A stretch of DNA of 64,000 nt, from positions 310,001 to 374,000 of the forward strand of contig NZ_JBGSRV010000010.1 of the NCBI RefSeq assembly GCF_041737375.1, given 5' to 3'. Positions within the stretch are counted from its first letter, which is position 1, and each line of letters opens with the position of its first letter. This DNA comes from Vampirovibrio sp041737375. GTDB taxonomy: Bacteria; Cyanobacteriota; Vampirovibrionia; Vampirovibrionales; Vampirovibrionaceae. The notes beneath the pieces are model-generated. The model was not told the DNA's origin. It saw nothing but the letters and a program-made list of their open reading frames with translations, and made no database searches. Shown piece by piece: positions 62,812-64,000 of the stretch. Both the position numbers and the translations under genes were made by a program.

Positions 62812-62856
62812 TCAACCGCCCGTCTTAGTGATCTAAGACGGGCGGTTGAACGTTTT
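62812..62856 (+). terminator. Strong Rho-independent terminator
   Basis: Perfect 17-bp inverted repeat (TCAACCGCCCGTCTTAG and its complement, 62812-62849) with a TGAT loop, followed by ACGTTTT. It ends the unit upstream of the pilin genes. Confidence 0.85.
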
Positions 62857-63032
62857 GAGCGATGAGATCATTCAAGTTCATTCCATTTTTGCCGACATGT
62901 TTTTCAGGTGGGTAAAATCCATCCACCCGCAATCGAAAAATCTAACTAATCAGTTTTATTTAAATTCAAATCAACCAAATCACTCTAAAGGGTGATAAAA
63001 ACAAAAACCATAAAATATATATTAAAGACATA

Positions 63033-63068
63033 AACAAGCCCAGCAATTTATCACCATTCAGGCTTGTT
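63033..63068 (+). promoter_or_regulatory. Inverted repeat in the pilin leader region
   Basis: 8-bp arms AACAAGCC / GGCTTGTT separated by 20 bp, about 50 bp upstream of the first pilin ATG in an AT-rich 260-bp gap. It could be an operator or an mRNA leader stem. Confidence 0.35.
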
Positions 63069-63117
63069 GCAAGATTAGTAGTATGGGCAGTCCACAAGAG
63101 AATAAGGATGACGGTTA

Positions 63118-63327
63118 ATGTTGAAACAGTATGTAAGCTTTCAGGTCTGGTTAGCCACTCGCAATCACGGAAAATCCAAAGGGCAATCTCTGGCAGAATA
63201 CGGCTTGGTGTTAGCCCTCATTGCGGTGGTTTGTATTGCGGCACTTGGCACACTGGGCAAACAAATCAGCACCATGCTAACAGGCTTGTCAGCCACCATC
63301 GGCGCAGTCAAAACAGGCAGCAGGTAA
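63118..63327 (+). CDS. Flp-type prepilin
   Basis: A 69-aa prepilin of the Flp/Fap family, the structural subunit of Tad pili. A basic 22-residue leader ends in SKG, and the mature part starts QSLAEYGLVLALIAVV with the Glu at +5 and Tyr at +6 required for TadV-type processing and assembly. The rest is one hydrophobic helix and a short tail (TGLSATIGAVKTGSR). The ATG at 63118 has AAGGA 9 nt upstream. No tad/cpa assembly genes are in the window, so the machinery must lie elsewhere. Confidence 0.9.
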   Translation: MLKQYVSFQVWLATRNHGKSKGQSLAEYGLVLALIAVVCIAALGTLGKQISTMLTGLSATIGAVKTGSR

Positions 63328-63333
63328 TCATAA

Positions 63334-63366
63334 CGGACGAGGCTGACCCCATTCCAGCCTCGTCCG
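63334..63366 (+). terminator. Hairpin between the two prepilin genes
   Basis: Perfect 12-bp stem (CGGACGAGGCTG / CAGCCTCGTCCG) with a 9-nt loop, six bases after the first pilin stop, followed by CTTCTCCCCGTTTT. It may terminate most transcripts or protect the upstream mRNA, leaving the second pilin at a lower level. Confidence 0.7.
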
Positions 63367-63404
63367 CTTCTCCCCGTTTTATTCAGTGAAGGCCTAGTAG
63401 CTTC

Positions 63405-63584
63405 ATGCAGGATCAAACCAAAAAACACCTTAAAGGACAAAGCCTGCCAGAATATGCCACCATTCTGGCCCTTGTGACGCTCTTTTGTATAACCGCGGTC
63501 ACCTTTCTTGGCGAAAATATCCAGGATTTTATACTCGACTTTTCAAACCAGGTACAAGGGGTCAGCACTTCCCCACACCGGTAA
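63405..63584 (+). CDS. Second small Flp-type prepilin-like protein
   Basis: A 59-aa product that usual length cut-offs would miss. The leader (11 residues, MQDQTKKHLKG) is followed by QSLPEYATILALVTLFCITA, with Gly before the cut and Glu-Tyr at +5/+6, as in the pilin just upstream. It differs by a Pro at +4 and an acidic tail segment (GENIQDFILDF). AAGG lies 12 nt upstream of the ATG at 63405. It may be a minor pilin or pseudopilin. Confidence 0.8.
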   Translation: MQDQTKKHLKGQSLPEYATILALVTLFCITAVTFLGENIQDFILDFSNQVQGVSTSPHR

Positions 63585-63665
63585 ACGCCCTTGGTCATCC
63601 CACTCCCTGTCAATCCGTTTGACAATGAGATACCCTTCTAACTATGATAGTCATCTCCCCAGTGT

Positions 63666-63749
63666 GTCGGGGTGGCGGAATGGTAGACGCGCACGTTTGA
63701 GGGGCGTGTGGAGCAATCTGTAGGGGTTCAAGTCCCCTCCTCGACACCA
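63666..63749 (+). tRNA. tRNA-Leu (anticodon GAG)
   Basis: An 84-nt tRNA. The acceptor stem GTCGGGG pairs with CCTCGAC (one G-U), with discriminator A and an encoded CCA. The D arm has GGTAGA, the anticodon stem CACGT/GCGTG holds the loop TTGAGGG with GAG at 34-36, a long class II variable arm follows, and the T arm is AGGGG-TTCAAGT-CCCCT. It reads CUC and CUU codons. Confidence 0.97.
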
Positions 63750-63844
63750 TATCATCATCACAAAACCAGTTTTCTCTTCAATCCAGCAGGGCAACGCCTC
63801 ACGCCCCTGATGACAAGACTTCATCCATCATAAAAAAACATGAA

Positions 63845-63877
63845 AAAAGCCCTCTCCAACTGTAGAAGAGGGCTTTT
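63845..63877 (-). terminator. Bidirectional Rho-independent terminator
   Basis: 11-bp stem (AAAAGCCCTCT / AGAGGGCTTTT) with an 11-nt loop. On the reverse strand it ends in a T-run 20 bp past the transketolase stop; on the forward strand it could end the tRNA transcript. Confidence 0.88.
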
Positions 63878-63897
63878 AGACGTTTAAAACAGCGAAC

Positions 63898-64000
63898 TTA
63901 GCCTTTCAGCCAGCGCAGGGCTTCGTTGTAAATGGATTCCCAGTCAATGCCGTATTCTTTAAACAAGGCCTCGCCGGTGCCACTTTGGCCAAAGCGGTCC
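63898..64000 (-). CDS. tkt: Transketolase, C-terminal end (partial)
   Basis: The last 34 codons of a gene that begins beyond the right edge. The sequence DRFGQSGTGEALFKEYGID and the final helix (SIYNEALRWLKG) match the extreme C-terminus of transketolases, where the DxFGxSG motif is conserved. Transketolase moves two-carbon units between sugar phosphates using thiamine diphosphate. The stop is TAA at 63900-63898, followed by a terminator. The family call rests on a short segment but is a good match. Confidence 0.8.
   Translation of the reverse strand, partial: DRFGQSGTGEALFKEYGIDWESIYNEALRWLKG

Overview
The window is a gene-dense stretch of bacterial chromosome with roughly balanced base composition and almost entirely housekeeping content. 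It encodes LpxK and a family-9 (heptosyltransferase-like) glycosyltransferase, so the cell should have an outer membrane with lipid A. Other clues are a GlpX-type fructose-1,6-bisphosphatase of the kind used as FBPase/SBPase in cyanobacteria, an HNH endonuclease and a short SSB reminiscent of cyanobacterial relatives, Flp-type pilins, and no photosynthesis genes. My best guess is a non-photosynthetic cyanobacterial relative (Vampirovibrionia/Melainabacteria type). This is inference from gene content and not a phylogenetic result. I see no insertion sequence, prophage, CRISPR array, rRNA or integrase.

Layout. 1-7.9 kb: the 3' part of a Kef-type antiporter, then a translation/transcription cluster (rimP-nusA-ylxR-infB-rbfA plus an unknown gene). 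A terminator-like hairpin lies between its probable promoter and rimP. 7.9-12.9 kb: a reverse-strand PdxA/DUF1537-kinase pair, ssb, suhB, and a divergent dusB. 13-17.6 kb: a very large exported transglutaminase-TPR protein facing a CxxCxxCC protein. 17.7-22.4 kb: overlapping lpxK, glycosyltransferase and mutS2. 22.4-29 kb (reverse): folK, miaB, a membrane-anchored flavodoxin, ftsX, ftsE, and an alpha-glucan phosphorylase homologue that lacks the PLP lysine. 29.3-35.4 kb: an MFS transporter, an exported alpha/beta hydrolase, rsmH, a 58-codon small gene, an ankyrin protein and a small coupled ORF. 35.5-44.4 kb: leuS, an exported TPR protein ending in a broken metzincin motif, tyrA-dcd-unknown, and folC. 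44.6-51.2 kb: a CNT nucleoside transporter, an unknown gene, glpX, mutL and a DnaJ-like protein. 51.4-59.5 kb: an exported cyclophilin, tadA, HNH endonuclease, a cNMP-binding protein, a glycine-zipper-like exported protein, an SseB-like protein, dapA and asd, and a HEAT protein. 60-64 kb: holA-holB, a membrane protein, two tandem Flp-type prepilins, tRNA-Leu(GAG), and the 3' end of transketolase running off the right edge.

How the parts fit. Several neighbourhoods are functional units: the rimP-infB translation cluster, asd-dapA for the diaminopimelate/lysine branch, holA-holB for the clamp loader, ftsE-ftsX for division, and lpxK with its glycosyltransferase for the outer membrane. Much of the lineage-specific material is exported: the TGase-TPR giant, the TPR/pseudo-metzincin, the cyclophilin, the hydrolase, the Gly-rich protein and the pilins. 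I found no single striking new system. The best leads are the phosphorylase homologue without its cofactor lysine, the orphan membrane flavodoxin, the two exported TPR proteins with protease-fold domains, and the tandem pilins. The second pilin and the 58-aa gene near rsmH are below usual ORF length cut-offs and easy to miss.
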